A stretch of DNA of 64,000 nt from Bacteroidota bacterium (GTDB lineage: Bacteria > Bacteroidota > Bacteroidia > Cytophagales > Cyclobacteriaceae): positions 197,217-261,216 of the forward strand of contig JAFDYT010000008.1 of NCBI GenBank assembly GCA_018266055.1, read 5' to 3'. The first letter of the stretch is position 1, and each line of letters begins with the position of its first letter. Positions 1 through 8,095 of the stretch are shown here, piece after piece. Position numbers and translations under genes: made by a program. A model generated the notes under the pieces. That model was not told where the DNA came from. It ran no database searches and saw only the letters and a program-made list of their open reading frames with translations.

Positions 1-388
1 TTTCGTTACGCGTGGGAGCACGACGCGCCATGATCAGCATAATGCCATACGATACAATAGGATTCAGCACGGTGACCAACACACCACCGGCGCCGGCTTT
101 TCCTGTGACTAAACCTTGAAAGAAAAGAAAGGTGTACACAGAAATCAAGATGGAGGCGATTATCAAATCGCGTAACCCACTGCGCTTGATCAGGAACGAC
201 GTTTTAACAAATAACAGAATGAAAAAAAGCGACACAAACGTAACCACAAACCTGAAAAGTGAAATGGTGAGCGCGTCGCCATAGCCGGCCATGATCTTCC
301 CGGCTGTCCAACTGAATCCCCAGCAGGTCATACTTAGAATCATAGTGATCAGAAAGAATCGCTGGTTGTTTTCGCTGTGTTCAGTCAT
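1..388 (-). CDS. EamA/DMT-family transporter, N-terminal part (cut by window edge)
   Basis: The reading frame opens at an ATG at 388 on the minus strand (MTEHSENNQ) and runs off the window after about 129 codons. The translation is very hydrophobic and includes the segment SMTCWGFSWTAGKIM followed by further membrane helices, then GLVTGKAGAGGVLVTVLNPI. This is the pattern of the first EamA repeat of drug/metabolite exporters, which normally have ten helices in about 300 residues. The substrate cannot be read from sequence. The gene diverges from the ABC exporter at 576. The family call is fairly sure; the product is incomplete only because of the window edge. Confidence 0.8.
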   Translation of the reverse strand, partial: MTEHSENNQRFFLITMILSMTCWGFSWTAGKIMAGYGDALTISLFRFVVTFVSLFFILLFVKTSFLIKRSGLRDLIIASILISVYTFLFFQGLVTGKAGAGGVLVTVLNPIVSYGIMLIMARRAPTRNE

Positions 389-438
389 GAAATGGTATTG
401 CGCGTGAGAAGCGGTTGGTAATGGTGAAGTTTAGCGGG

Positions 439-446
439 CAAAGATA
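439..446 (-). promoter_or_regulatory. Candidate -7 element (TATCTTTG) for the EamA gene
   Basis: On the minus strand this reads TATCTTTG and fits the Bacteroidota -7 consensus TAnnTTTG. It lies about 50 bases before the ATG at 388. No clear TTTG -33 partner is visible, so this is a candidate only. Confidence 0.35.
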
Positions 447-575
447 ATACCTAGACTATTGATCTTTCGATTAAAATGGACTACTGTGAACCAAATGACT
501 GTCTTTTTGTTGACCAGTATAAAATAAAACCCGAACATTGCCGACTATTCATCAAACTCTACTCTAAAACTCTTC

Positions 576-2300
576 ATGGCGAAAACTAAAGTGACTATCG
601 GTCAGGTGTTTAAAACCATCATCTGGCCCCGCAGAAAGCTTCTTTTTATTGGACTCATTCTTATTGTAATCAGTCGTGCGGCTGGCCTGGTGCCACCGTG
701 GGCAACCAAACCTTTCATGGATGATATCCTCGTCAAGCACGAGATGGACAAACTTCCCATGCTGTTGATCGGGGTGACCATTGCGATATTAATTCAGGCT
801 ATCACTTCATTCTTACTTACCAAGATTCTTAGTGTGGAAGCACAACATCTGATCTCGGTATTACGGTCGCGAGTGCAAAAACATCTGCTTCGCTTGCCGA
901 TTCGCTTTTTCGACAATCAGAAATCAGGAGCGTTGGTATCGCGTGTGATGAACGATGTGGAGGGCGTGCGTAATCTGGTAGGCACAGGATTGGTGCAGTT
1001 GATTGGCGGCATTCTTACTGCCGTGATCTCGATTGCCTTTCTCATCAACATTAGTCCACTGATGACGCTCTTTGTTTTGCTTCCCATGTCCATCTTTGGT
1101 GTGATTACATTGAAAGCATTCTCGATCATACGACCTGTATTTCGCGAGCGTGGCAAAATTACCGCAGAAGTTACCGGTCGTCTTACGGAAACATTAAATG
1201 GAGTGCGTGTGATCAAAGGCTTTAATGCTGAAGCGCAGGAAATAAAAGTTTTTGAAGATGGCGTTGAAAAGCTTTTTCTCAACGTAAAGAAAAGTCTCAC
1301 GTCAACAAGTTTTGTGACGAGCGCAGGCACTTTCCTCGTCGGCTTGGCTAGTGTGGGTATCATGGGATTGAGCGGATACTTTAAATTATCGGCAGGCGAC
1401 TTTCTGCAATTCACCATGTTTATGGTGTTTATGATCGCGCCAATTGTGCAGATGAGCAACATCGGCAGTCAGCTTACGGAAGCCTTTGCCGGGTTGGATC
1501 GTACGGAAGAGCTGATGAACATGCCTGTAGAAGATGATAATACTGTACGTACGATAAAGATCGGAACCATCAAAGGTGACATTGTATTTGATAAAGTGTC
1601 CTTCGCTTACGAAGAGGGAAAGAACGTGCTGAATGAAGTGAGTTTTAATGCACCGGCGGGATCGGTCACAGCACTCGTAGGAACTTCAGGTTCTGGTAAA
1701 ACGACAATCGCCGGACTGGCGGCTTCCTTCCTTAATCCAGCAAGTGGCACCATCACGGTGGATGGTGTTGACATGTCTAAAATATCGTTGGATAGTTACC
1801 GCAGTCAACTCGGCGTTGTGTTGCAAGATGATTTTCTGTTTGAAGGAACCATCCGAGAAAATATTTTATTCCCGCGTCCTAACGCTACCGAAGAGGAGTT
1901 GCAGAAGGCTGTGCAGGCCGCGTATGTGCACGAGTTTACTTCGCGCTTTGAACTTGGATTAGATACGGTGATCGGCGAGCGTGGCGTGAAGCTTTCCGGT
2001 GGGCAGCGTCAACGTATCGCGATTGCGCGCGCCATACTGGCCAACCCTCGCGTATTGATTCTTGATGAAGCCACATCTAATCTTGATACCGAAAGTGAGA
2101 GCTTCATTCAGGAAAGTTTGAAAGGCTTGATGCAGGGGCGCACTACGTTTGTGATTGCGCACCGCTTAAGCACCATTCGTCAGGCGGATCAGATATTGAT
2201 TGTGGAGCACGGCCAGATTGCTGAGCGCGGCAAGCACGAAGAACTGATCGCCACCAAAGGAAGGTACTTTGAGTTGTACACCTATCAGGCGCGGATCTAG
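576..2300 (+). CDS. ABC transporter, fused permease-ATPase, MsbA/lipid-exporter type
   Basis: This half-transporter of 574 residues has an N-terminal six-helix exporter domain (about residues 15-310) and a C-terminal ATPase. Walker A GTSGSGKT is at 369-376, the signature LSGGQ at 473-477, Walker B with D497-E498, and the switch histidine is H529, so it should be catalytically intact. Such proteins work as homodimers in the inner membrane. The closest well-known relative is the lipid A flippase MsbA, but multidrug or peptide export cannot be excluded. It has its own upstream region, divergent from the EamA gene, and is followed by a repeat array with no co-oriented partner. Confidence 0.9.
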   Translation: MAKTKVTIGQVFKTIIWPRRKLLFIGLILIVISRAAGLVPPWATKPFMDDILVKHEMDKLPMLLIGVTIAILIQAITSFLLTKILSVEAQHLISVLRSRVQKHLLRLPIRFFDNQKSGALVSRVMNDVEGVRNLVGTGLVQLIGGILTAVISIAFLINISPLMTLFVLLPMSIFGVITLKAFSIIRPVFRERGKITAEVTGRLTETLNGVRVIKGFNAEAQEIKVFEDGVEKLFLNVKKSLTSTSFVTSAGTFLVGLASVGIMGLSGYFKLSAGDFLQFTMFMVFMIAPIVQMSNIGSQLTEAFAGLDRTEELMNMPVEDDNTVRTIKIGTIKGDIVFDKVSFAYEEGKNVLNEVSFNAPAGSVTALVGTSGSGKTTIAGLAASFLNPASGTITVDGVDMSKISLDSYRSQLGVVLQDDFLFEGTIRENILFPRPNATEEELQKAVQAAYVHEFTSRFELGLDTVIGERGVKLSGGQRQRIAIARAILANPRVLILDEATSNLDTESESFIQESLKGLMQGRTTFVIAHRLSTIRQADQILIVEHGQIAERGKHEELIATKGRYFELYTYQARI

Positions 2301-2333
2301 ATCTTAAATAGACTGTATTGTGCACTTTTTTTC

Positions 2334-2740
2334 ACCACATAGGACATAGCGCACATAAGGTTTTCACATAGGGTGTGTTTTCAATGCAAGATGGTGCTAT
2401 GTCTCCTATGTGTTGGCTCATCTATGTGTCTATGTGGTTAAAAAAGGCGAGGACTAGGTTTCTATTTGTTGAATGACTTTTACCACATAGGACATAGAGC
2501 GCATAAGATTTTCACATAGACTATGTTTCCTATGTGCTGGCTTTTCCTATGTGTCTATGTGGTTCAAAAAAGGCGAAGACTAAGTTTCTATTTTGTTGAA
2601 TGACTTTTACCACATAGGACATAGCGCACATAAGATTTTCACATAGACTATGTTTCCTATGTGTTGGCTCATCTATGTGTCTATGTGGTTCAAAAGAGGC
2701 GAGGACTAGGTTTCTATTCGTTGAATGACTTTTACCACAG
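2334..2740. repeat. Three tandem copies of a CACATAG-rich 125-148 bp repeat, plus a fragment
   Basis: Copies start with ACCACATAGGACATAG at 2334, 2482 and 2609, giving units of about 148, 127 and 125 bases; a broken fourth start (ACCACAGAGG) is at 2734. Each unit has an imperfect terminal inverted repeat: ACCACATAGGACATAG at the left and CTATGTGTCTATGTGGTT further in, with extra CTATGT/ACATAG words between, then a shared tail ending in TTGAATGACTTTT. The units could fold as long hairpins. There are no spacers, so this is not CRISPR. No gene is seen between 2301 and 2746; the repeats fill the gap and run directly into the 3' end of the GxxExxY gene. Confidence 0.9.
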
Positions 2741-2746
2741 AGGAGC

Positions 2747-3163
2747 CTAGACGTCGGGTAAAGCCGTGTACAAATGATTGACCAATGTTTTTTGGCCATA
2801 CTTGAAAATATTGGTACAGTGAAAGTTAATCAAGAGCCCTTTTGGTTTTTCAAGCATCCTCATGTACGAGAGTAAGACCGCGTCGTGAATAGGCAGCAGA
2901 CCTTCCTGCGCCTTCAACTCCACGCACAGAATATCTTCAATTAGTACATCCAGTCTAAGTTCAGTTTCAAAGGTTAGCCCCTTATAACCCAGCGGAATCC
3001 AGATTTGTTTGTGATAGGCAAGACCTTGCAATTCTAGTTCTCTAAGAAAGCATTTTTCATAAACACTCTCCAACAACCCCGGCCCAAGTTGCTTATGGAC
3101 TTCGATGGCGCAACCAATAGATGAGTACGTCAGATCATTGAGGTATTTTTTTGTTGGTAGCAT
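2747..3163 (-). CDS. GxxExxY family protein (PD-(D/E)XK nuclease-like fold)
   Basis: From the ATG at 3163 the product has 138 residues, the usual size of this family. The naming motif is present as GLLESVY (G29, E32, Y35), followed by a PD-(D/E)XK-like core with D72 in LRLDVLI and E82-x-K84 in CVELKAQ. The frame stays open upstream to an ATG at 3244, which would add 27 residues rich in K and F that look unlike the family, so I prefer 3163. No function is established for the family; a nuclease-like fold is a family-level prediction. The gene stands alone, facing the M20 hydrolase gene upstream and with the tandem repeat array at its 3' end. Confidence 0.85.
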   Translation of the reverse strand: MLPTKKYLNDLTYSSIGCAIEVHKQLGPGLLESVYEKCFLRELELQGLAYHKQIWIPLGYKGLTFETELRLDVLIEDILCVELKAQEGLLPIHDAVLLSYMRMLEKPKGLLINFHCTNIFKYGQKTLVNHLYTALPDV

Positions 3164-3331
3164 AATGGATTTGTCGGAGTTCAAGCAGTCGACGAATTTA
3201 CTTTTTGGTTTTTGAAAGTAAAAAGTAGGGTCACCAAATTTCATTTTGGAATGACTACTATCAATATTTTATGATAAGCGGACCGCTCGTTGAATCAAAA
3301 AATTCTTACTTTTAGTTATAACCTAAACCCC

Positions 3332-4636
3332 ATGAGAAATTTTTTGACCCTAACGTTTTTACTTCTATCGATTGCGGCCTTTTCGCAATCCGATAAGATC
3401 TATCAGACTATCAAAGCCAAGGCTGATGCCGAAGAATCCAAGGTGGTTGCCTGGCGCCGTGACATCCACGAACACCCTGAGTTGAGCAACCGCGAATTCC
3501 GCACAGCCGACCTCATTGCCAAACATCTTCAGTCGTTGGGCATCGAAACAAAAACCGGCGTGGCCAAGACTGGTGTAGTCGGAATCCTAAAAGGTGGTTT
3601 GCCAGGCCCTGTAATTGCACTTCGTGCCGACATGGATGCTCTTCCCGTGCTGGAGTCCAATAGCCTGCCTTATGCCTCTAAGGTGAAAGGAGAGTACAAT
3701 GGTAAGGAAGTATCGGTGATGCACGCCTGTGGGCACGACACGCACGTGGCCATTCTGATGGGCGTAGCCGAGGTGCTTTCTTCGATGAAGAAAGACATTA
3801 AAGGTACAGTGAAATTTATTTTCCAACCTGCGGAAGAAGGAGCACCTGTAGGTGAAGAAGGTGGCGCAGAGCTGATGGTGAAAGAGGGTGTTCTCGAAAA
3901 TCCAAAAGTAGATGTCATCTTCGGACTTCACATCGCAGCCGGAACTGAAGTGGGAAAGCTCACCTACCGGCCCGGTGGTGCTATGGCTTCCGTGAATGGC
4001 TTGCGAATTACCGTGACCGGAAAACCGTCGCATGGTGCGATGCCGTGGCTGTCGGTAGATCCGATTTTAGTATCGGCACAAATTGTCACCAGCCTTCATA
4101 CTATTGTGAGCCGGAATGTAGATGTGACGAAGAATGCAGCCGTAGTAACCATTGGTGCGATTAACGGCGGTAATCGGGGAAACATTATTTCTGAGAAAGT
4201 AGAAATGCTCGGTACCGTGCGCACGCTTAGTCCTGAAGATGAGAAGATGGTGATCCGTCGCATTAATGAAGTCGCAACCCATACTGCCGAGGCTGCCGGC
4301 GCTACTGCGGTAGTGGAATGCCCTTATGGAATCCGCTATCCGGTTACATTCAACAACGAGCAACTGACAGAGAAAATGTTACCCACTTTAGTTAGATCGG
4401 CGGGTCAGGAAAATGTGAAACTAGTGCCTGCGATTACCGGCAGCGAGGATTTCTCTTTCTTCAGTGAAAAAGTGCCCGGCTTATTTTTCTCGTTGGGTGG
4501 AATGCCGAAAGGTCAGGATCCCGCTAAGGCAGGTCCGCACCATACACCTCAATTCATTATTGACGACAGTGGATTGAAACTAGGTATCGTTACGTTCTGT
4601 AACCTGGTGTTTGACTACAGCAATCATAAGAAATAA
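3332..4636 (+). CDS. Secreted M20-family amidohydrolase (N-acyl amino acid / hippurate hydrolase type)
   Basis: A zinc-dependent M20 peptidase of 434 residues. I chose the ATG at 3332 because it gives a clean signal peptide (MRNFLTLTFLLLSIAAFSQ); an in-frame TTG at 3290 would bury it. Visible motifs are HEHPELS, ADMDALPV, the metal site HACGHDTH (C133, H135), FQPAEEGA and, near the C-terminus, GSEDFSFF. These match the IAA-amino acid hydrolase/hippurate hydrolase branch, which cleaves N-acyl amino acids; the substrate here is unknown. It is predicted to be exported. It ends exactly where the convergent dehydrogenase gene ends (4637), with no visible terminator between. Confidence 0.92.
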   Translation: MRNFLTLTFLLLSIAAFSQSDKIYQTIKAKADAEESKVVAWRRDIHEHPELSNREFRTADLIAKHLQSLGIETKTGVAKTGVVGILKGGLPGPVIALRADMDALPVLESNSLPYASKVKGEYNGKEVSVMHACGHDTHVAILMGVAEVLSSMKKDIKGTVKFIFQPAEEGAPVGEEGGAELMVKEGVLENPKVDVIFGLHIAAGTEVGKLTYRPGGAMASVNGLRITVTGKPSHGAMPWLSVDPILVSAQIVTSLHTIVSRNVDVTKNAAVVTIGAINGGNRGNIISEKVEMLGTVRTLSPEDEKMVIRRINEVATHTAEAAGATAVVECPYGIRYPVTFNNEQLTEKMLPTLVRSAGQENVKLVPAITGSEDFSFFSEKVPGLFFSLGGMPKGQDPAKAGPHHTPQFIIDDSGLKLGIVTFCNLVFDYSNHKK

Positions 4637-5725
4637 TTACACTTCAAAGGGGATTCCGGTTTGCTTCGAAATGTCGAGCAAATCATTGACGACAGCAGGC
4701 AAAAGCGGAATTCCTTCTTTTCTTCGAATCGCTTCCTCAGCGTGTTCTGGATCTCCGGGAATTAAGACACCGTTGGTTCCTTTAGCAGGCTTGGTATGGC
4801 GGAAAACCTCAATCCACTCATCAATTCTTTTCTTGAATTCATTCACTTCCATGAAGCCATCGATTTCCATGGCGCCAAAAAAATGCCCGATACCTTTGCC
4901 CACACTGCAGCTGGGGATTTCCTGGCGAAGTGCAAAAGGAGGAGCAAACGGCCCCCAGTTGGCGCCACTTAACACTGACGTAAGTATATCAACCATCGCC
5001 GAGAGGGCATAACCTTTGTGGCCACCAAGTTCACGCTCTGAGCCGAGCGGCAGCAGCGCGCCACCGTTGATCATGTCGTTGGGGTCGGTGGTCATCTCTC
5101 CGTGCTGATTGATGATCCACCCTTTCGGAATGGCAGCGCCTTTGCGTTTGGCAATTTCGATCTTGCCATAAGCTGCAGCGCTGGTGGCCAGATCGATTAC
5201 TACCGGCAGATTTTTTAATCCTGGAAAAGCAATTGAAATCGGGTTGGTGCCAAGCATCCGTTCTGCACCCCACAGCGGAGCGACAAGTTTTGTGGTGTTG
5301 GTCATCGACCAGCCAATCATGTCGCGCTCCAACGCTTTGAATGAATAATACGAAGCGATGCCATAGTGATTGGTGTTACACACACTTACCCAACCTGATC
5401 CGTGTTGTGAAGCTTTGTCCATCGCGATTTCGTTGGCTTTCGGCCCGACCACAAGGCCGAGGCCATTGTCGCCGTCCACAGTACATACGCTTTTTCGTTC
5501 GCGTACAATTGTGATGTTTGGCTTGGGATTTATTTTTCCCAATGTAAGCATGTCGAAGTACGTATGAAGCCGCGCTACACCATGGGAGTCTATCCCGCGA
5601 AGGTCGGAGAGGCTGAGCACATCGGCGGCCTGCTCGGCATCTTTCAGGGGCACACCGAAATGTGTGAATACCTGAATCGAAAATTCAGTAAGGTATTTCG
5701 AAGAGAATCTTTTTAACTCGTTCAT
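4637..5725 (-). CDS. Ldh-family NAD(P)-dependent oxidoreductase (malate/L-lactate dehydrogenase-2 type)
   Basis: A product of 362 residues with the signatures of the malate/L-sulfolactate/L-lactate dehydrogenase family: GIDSHGVARL with the catalytic histidine, NTNHYGIASYYS, MLGTNPISIAFPG and GGHKGYALSAMVD. The start overlaps the end of the mutarotase gene by 4 bases (ATGA), so the two are translationally coupled. It is the last gene of the fucose operon. The pathway upstream ends in pyruvate plus L-lactate, so lactate oxidation is a reasonable inference, but ureidoglycolate or other 2-hydroxyacid activity cannot be excluded from sequence. Confidence 0.88.
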   Translation of the reverse strand: MNELKRFSSKYLTEFSIQVFTHFGVPLKDAEQAADVLSLSDLRGIDSHGVARLHTYFDMLTLGKINPKPNITIVRERKSVCTVDGDNGLGLVVGPKANEIAMDKASQHGSGWVSVCNTNHYGIASYYSFKALERDMIGWSMTNTTKLVAPLWGAERMLGTNPISIAFPGLKNLPVVIDLATSAAAYGKIEIAKRKGAAIPKGWIINQHGEMTTDPNDMINGGALLPLGSERELGGHKGYALSAMVDILTSVLSGANWGPFAPPFALRQEIPSCSVGKGIGHFFGAMEIDGFMEVNEFKKRIDEWIEVFRHTKPAKGTNGVLIPGDPEHAEEAIRRKEGIPLLPAVVNDLLDISKQTGIPFEV

Positions 5726-6051
5726 AATTCAAAAATCTTTTCCATCAACACCCATTTTTCGCCGGGCCTGGCATGAGGCAAGGCTTGTTGATAATTCCAC
5801 ATGAGCTTTTCCCACTCCTGAACTTTTGCGTTAGCTAAATCGGCTTTCCCTTTTTTCTCAAACGAAAAAGAGTCGTCTGCTTCGACGAGCATCATCATCC
5901 GGTTACCTGTTCGAAATATTTCCAATTTCTGTATCCCGGATTCGCGAATGCTTTTGATAATCTCTGGCCACACGCGTTGATGATAGGCTTCGTATTCAGC
6001 GATCAGCGTTGCATCGTCTTTTAAATCGAGGGCAAGGCAAAATCGTTTCAT
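5722..6051 (-). CDS. L-rhamnose/L-fucose mutarotase family protein (RhaM-like)
   Basis: A small protein of 109 residues. The N-terminus MKRFCLALDLKDD, the YHQRVWPEI segment and the LEIFRTGNRMMMLVE segment are typical of the RhaM/DUF718 sugar mutarotase family, which speeds exchange between alpha and beta pyranose anomers. Its position between fucP and the dehydrogenase argues that the real substrate is L-fucose rather than L-rhamnose (inference from context). It lies 1 base after the fucP stop and overlaps the next gene by 4 bases. Confidence 0.88.
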   Translation of the reverse strand: MKRFCLALDLKDDATLIAEYEAYHQRVWPEIIKSIRESGIQKLEIFRTGNRMMMLVEADDSFSFEKKGKADLANAKVQEWEKLMWNYQQALPHARPGEKWVLMEKIFEL

Positions 6052-6052
6052 G

Positions 6053-7300
6053 TTACTGAGGTTTGATCTTGTAGCCTTTCAATCCGAAGTAAGCGACGAT
6101 CAGAAAACATACAAGTGGTACGGCGAAAGCCTGTTGTATGCCGATGTGATCAGAAATGATTCCCATGACAGGCGGTACCAGTGCTCCACCTACAATTGCC
6201 ATGATGATGAGCGATGCACCTAGTTTGGTCTGCTCGCCCAAGTCTTTTACACCTAATGCGAAAATCGTAGGAAACATAATCGACATAAAGAAATTAATGC
6301 CGAGCACAGAATATACCGCCAGGGTACCCTCACCAAAAATTCCGACAGAGCACAAGGCTGAAGCGAGCAGTCCGTAAAGCGCAAGTAGCTTGTGGTCTTT
6401 AATGAAAGTCATAATCACGGTACCAACAAATCGCCCGGCTACAAATAGAAATGTGCCAGTCAACATGAATGTTCCTGAAGCTACTTCATTGGATGTACCA
6501 GGCAAAAGCGTGGTTACATAGTTGATAGTGATGCCCCACACACCCGCCTGAGCACCCACATAAAACAATTGCGTGAGCACCGCGTTGCGCAGGTGAAGTT
6601 TCTTGAAGATGGCGGCATCGAATTTTAGTTTCGCTCCTTTGGATGGCTCAGGCATTTTTGTCAGGAAGAGGAGTAAGGCGATTACCAGTACGGCTGCGGC
6701 GATTAGCATGTAAGGAAGGATCACCGCATTGGCAGCTTGCTGCTTTTGATCGAGTGTGCTCAGGGTGCCTTCATTTCCAGCAAATATAAATTTACTGGCG
6801 AGCCAAGGGCCCACGATGAGGGCAAGTCCATTAAAGAATTGAGAGAAATTCAGGCGTTGCACCGATGATTCCGGTTTCCCTAAGATAGTGACATAAGGAT
6901 TGGCCGCCGTTTCAAGAAAAGCGAGGCCGCTGGCAATGATATAAAGAGCAATCAGGAAATACCCGAAGGTGATGGTCTTGGCCGCCGGAATGAAAAGCAA
7001 CGCGCCGCTGGCGTACAAGAGAAGGCCAAGAAGAATTCCTTTCTTGTAGGTGTAGCGTTCCATGAACAATCCCGCCGGGATGGCCAGCGTGAAGTAGCCA
7101 AAGTAGAAGGCACTTTCTACCAACAATGCCTGTGTTCGTTTGATTTCAAACACGGGCTGAAAGTGTGCGATGAGTGCTGAGTTTAGGATGTTGGCAAGTC
7201 CCCATAAAAAAAATAAGCTTGTGACCAGTACGAGTGGAACGACATACGATTTGGTCGTGTCGATTGCGGTGGGTTTAGTTTCTGTACTGATGAAGGCCAT
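6053..7300 (-). CDS. fucP: L-fucose:H+ symporter, MFS permease
   Basis: A major facilitator of 415 residues with about 12 hydrophobic segments. The N-terminal stretch LFFLWGLANILNSALIAHF and the ESAFYFGYFTLAIPAGLFM segment closely match the FucP family of fucose, glucose and galactose symporters common in Bacteroidota. With a fucosidase and fucose catabolic enzymes in the same locus, L-fucose is the likely substrate. It lies 9 bases downstream of the dehydrogenase gene and 1 base upstream of the mutarotase gene, all minus strand, so they are probably co-transcribed. Confidence 0.9.
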   Translation of the reverse strand: MAFISTETKPTAIDTTKSYVVPLVLVTSLFFLWGLANILNSALIAHFQPVFEIKRTQALLVESAFYFGYFTLAIPAGLFMERYTYKKGILLGLLLYASGALLFIPAAKTITFGYFLIALYIIASGLAFLETAANPYVTILGKPESSVQRLNFSQFFNGLALIVGPWLASKFIFAGNEGTLSTLDQKQQAANAVILPYMLIAAAVLVIALLLFLTKMPEPSKGAKLKFDAAIFKKLHLRNAVLTQLFYVGAQAGVWGITINYVTTLLPGTSNEVASGTFMLTGTFLFVAGRFVGTVIMTFIKDHKLLALYGLLASALCSVGIFGEGTLAVYSVLGINFFMSIMFPTIFALGVKDLGEQTKLGASLIIMAIVGGALVPPVMGIISDHIGIQQAFAVPLVCFLIVAYFGLKGYKIKPQ

Positions 7301-7309
7301 TGAAGTTGG

Positions 7310-8092
7310 TTAAAGGATTGCGCGGTCAAGGTGGACATAACCTCCGTCGACATGAATAAGCTGCCCTGTAGTATGACTCGATTTTTCTGAAAGAAGAAAC
7401 GCCGCCATGTTGGCGATCTCTTCACTGGTTGTCATACGCTTATCAAGCGGAATTTTGGAGGTGATGGATTTTAATTTCTCTTCAGGGTCAGGAAAAGTCT
7501 TAACCCAATTTTCGTAGAGCGGTGTATAACACTCAGCGACAATGATTGCGTTCACGCGGATCCCGTAAGGCAATAATTCTACAGCCCATTCACGCGTCAG
7601 CGCATTTCTTCCGCCGTTAGCAGCTGCATATGCGGAAGTGTTTCCCTGACCTGTCTCGGCTGTTTTGGAGCCGATGTTTACGATTGCACCTTTTGTTTTT
7701 TTAAGATAGGGAAGAGCAAAATGCGCCATAAGATAATAGTGAACCAGATTTTTGTGCAGCGACTCCATGAAGCGGTTATAGTTCCCGTGCTCAAGCCCTA
7801 CACCATCGTTCACTCCTGCGTTATTCACCAATCCTTCAATCTTCCCAAAATGATTGCCAATATGATTTATGGCTTTGCTGCATTCTTCCGGATTGGAGAG
7901 TTCGGCTACGACCTGAAATGTCCGGCCTCCCGAATTCTTTATTTTGTCCAGCGCTTGCAGGTTATCGTTTTCGTTTCTTCCGACAATGACCGGTATTGCT
8001 CCTTCTTTTGCCAGCGCCTCTGCAACGCCTAAGCCTATGCCTTTGGCGCCGCCGGTAACTACGATCACCTTATCGTTGAGCTGAAGATCCAT
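7310..8092 (-). CDS. SDR-family oxidoreductase, probable L-fucose dehydrogenase
   Basis: A short-chain dehydrogenase of 260 residues with the dinucleotide motif TGGAKGIG near the N-terminus and NNAGVND. Its likely job is oxidation of L-fucose to L-fuconolactone, the first step of the non-phosphorylated pathway. This rests on the neighbours: the lactonase gene ends 3 bases upstream of it and fucP lies 9 bases downstream. The catalytic segment reads SAYAAANGG, so Y155 is present but the usual lysine of YxxxK is asparagine (N159; the codon is AAC). Whether that is normal for this subfamily I cannot tell. Confidence 0.82.
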   Translation of the reverse strand: MDLQLNDKVIVVTGGAKGIGLGVAEALAKEGAIPVIVGRNENDNLQALDKIKNSGGRTFQVVAELSNPEECSKAINHIGNHFGKIEGLVNNAGVNDGVGLEHGNYNRFMESLHKNLVHYYLMAHFALPYLKKTKGAIVNIGSKTAETGQGNTSAYAAANGGRNALTREWAVELLPYGIRVNAIIVAECYTPLYENWVKTFPDPEEKLKSITSKIPLDKRMTTSEEIANMAAFLLSEKSSHTTGQLIHVDGGYVHLDRAIL

Positions 8093-8095
8093 GAA

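Noticed and set aside
2334-2740. CRISPR-like tandem repeats
   Set aside because: The repeat units are 125-148 bases, directly adjacent, with no unique spacers of uniform length and no cas genes.
2530-2799. 89-residue minus-strand reading frame with repeated FEPHRHI segments
   Set aside because: It consists entirely of the tandem repeat sequence and overlaps the end of the GxxExxY gene; its internal repeats only mirror the DNA repeats.
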